DNA from: Trinickia dabaoshanensis
Lineage (GTDB): Bacteria > Pseudomonadota > Gammaproteobacteria > Burkholderiales > Burkholderiaceae
Assembly: GCF_002879885.1 (NCBI RefSeq)
Contig: NZ_PNYA01000024.1
Location: forward strand, 58,995-122,994
DNA length: 64,000 bases
Reading direction: 5' to 3'
Below, one piece after another: positions 63,680 to 64,000 of the stretch (positions are counted from its first letter, which is position 1; every line of letters begins with the position of its first letter). A program made the translations under genes and the position numbers. A model generated the notes under the pieces. It was not told the DNA's origin. It saw only the letters and a program-made list of their open reading frames with translations, and searched no databases.

Positions 63680-64000
63680 GTTGGTCCTTTCTTGAGCTTC
63701 CCCTGAAATTTCGCCTTCCAAGAGGTCATGTATAAACTCGACGGAAAGGAAGGGAAACAGGAATGTTCAAGGTACCCAAACAGGCATACACGGCGGAGTT
63801 CAAGGCAGCGGCCGTGCAACGGATCAAGGATGGCCAAGGGTTCGCCGTGGTGGCCCGCGAGCTGGGCATGTCGGAGCAGACGCTTCGCAACTGGGTGAAG
63901 GCCGATGAGTCAGGCAAGCTGAACGGAGCGGGAGCGAAGCCAGTCACGCCGGAGCAAATGGAGCTTTCGCGGCTGCGCGCGGAGAACAAGCGCTTGCAGA
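63680..64000 (+). mobile_element. Left end of an IS3-family insertion sequence (cut by window)
   Basis: G+C content rises again after the res terminator, and the region leads into an IS3-type orfA. The left terminal repeat should lie in about 63680-63725 (the stretch containing TTGAGCTTCCCCTGAAATTTC is the best candidate), but the right end is outside the window, so it cannot be confirmed. The element borders the restriction system and may have taken part in its arrival. Confidence 0.6.
63763..64000 (+). CDS. IS3-family transposase OrfA (partial)
   Basis: The first 79 codons encode the typical IS3 OrfA start: a helix-turn-helix (YTAEFKAAAVQRIKDGQGFA; VVARELGMSEQTLRNWVKAD) and the beginning of a leucine-zipper-like helix (SRLRAENKRLQ). 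OrfA binds the terminal repeats; the catalytic DDE OrfB, made by frameshifting, would lie beyond the window. AAACAGGA precedes the ATG. Confidence 0.9.
   Translation, partial: MFKVPKQAYTAEFKAAAVQRIKDGQGFAVVARELGMSEQTLRNWVKADESGKLNGAGAKPVTPEQMELSRLRAENKRLQ

Overview
The window is a high-G+C chromosomal segment from a Burkholderiaceae member (Paraburkholderia, Trinickia or Caballeronia type; genus inferred from gene content and order, with no database search). Most of it is ordinary, densely packed chromosome. The last 12 kb, past a tRNA-Lys gene, is a plasmid-derived genomic island.

Region 1 (1-15.5 kb): an exopolysaccharide locus. A minus-strand run reads GlxA-type regulator, manC, polyprenyl-phosphate sugar transferase, Wza-type export lipoprotein, Wzc-type tyrosine autokinase, gmd, and the first codons of one more gene. 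Across a 1.27-kb gene-free divergent region lie two tandem paralogous lipoproteins that look like clan-A glycoside hydrolases, followed by a second GlxA-type regulator. The set resembles a cepacian-like, GDP-mannose/GDP-rhamnose-dependent EPS system.

Region 2 (15.5-30.7 kb): catabolic genes. A four-gene unit holds an Old Yellow Enzyme homologue, a TAXI solute-binding protein, a 2-hydroxychromene-2-carboxylate isomerase homologue and a LysR regulator. Next come xanthine dehydrogenase xdhABC (XdhC lacks its N-terminal domain), an MFS transporter, an SBP56/methanethiol-oxidase homologue with a small membrane protein, a class-V aminotransferase and a ParB-like hypothetical protein.

Region 3 (30.8-40.5 kb): a crotonase; the homogentisate module (AAHS transporter, hmgA, fahA); a degenerate EAL protein; an IclR regulator divergent from glutaryl-CoA dehydrogenase with a palindromic operator between them; and a DUF883 / holin-X-like / DUF3318 membrane-stress trio.

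Region 4 (40.5-51.7 kb): a minor-pilin operon (fimT-pilV-pilW-pilX-pilE, without pilY1); glyA-nrdR behind a recognisable ZTP (pfl) riboswitch with its own promoter; the complete tol-pal operon ybgC-tolQRAB-pal-cpoB; and tRNA-Lys(TTT).

Region 5 (51.7-64 kb): the island. It carries three tandem paralogous HTH-like genes of no family I recognise, a DUF6876-like gene, a TrfA-type replication initiator coupled to a small gene, four 17-bp iterons, a cluster of GGCACA repeats, and a ParA plus ribbon-helix-helix partition pair. A YecA/SEC-C gene broken by a frameshift and a barstar gene truncated after about 55 codons follow. At that truncation G+C falls sharply and a complete type III restriction-modification system (mod, res) begins, ending at a strong terminator and the start of an IS3-family element cut by the window end. 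No integrase, relaxase or far att site is visible, so the island continues beyond the window.
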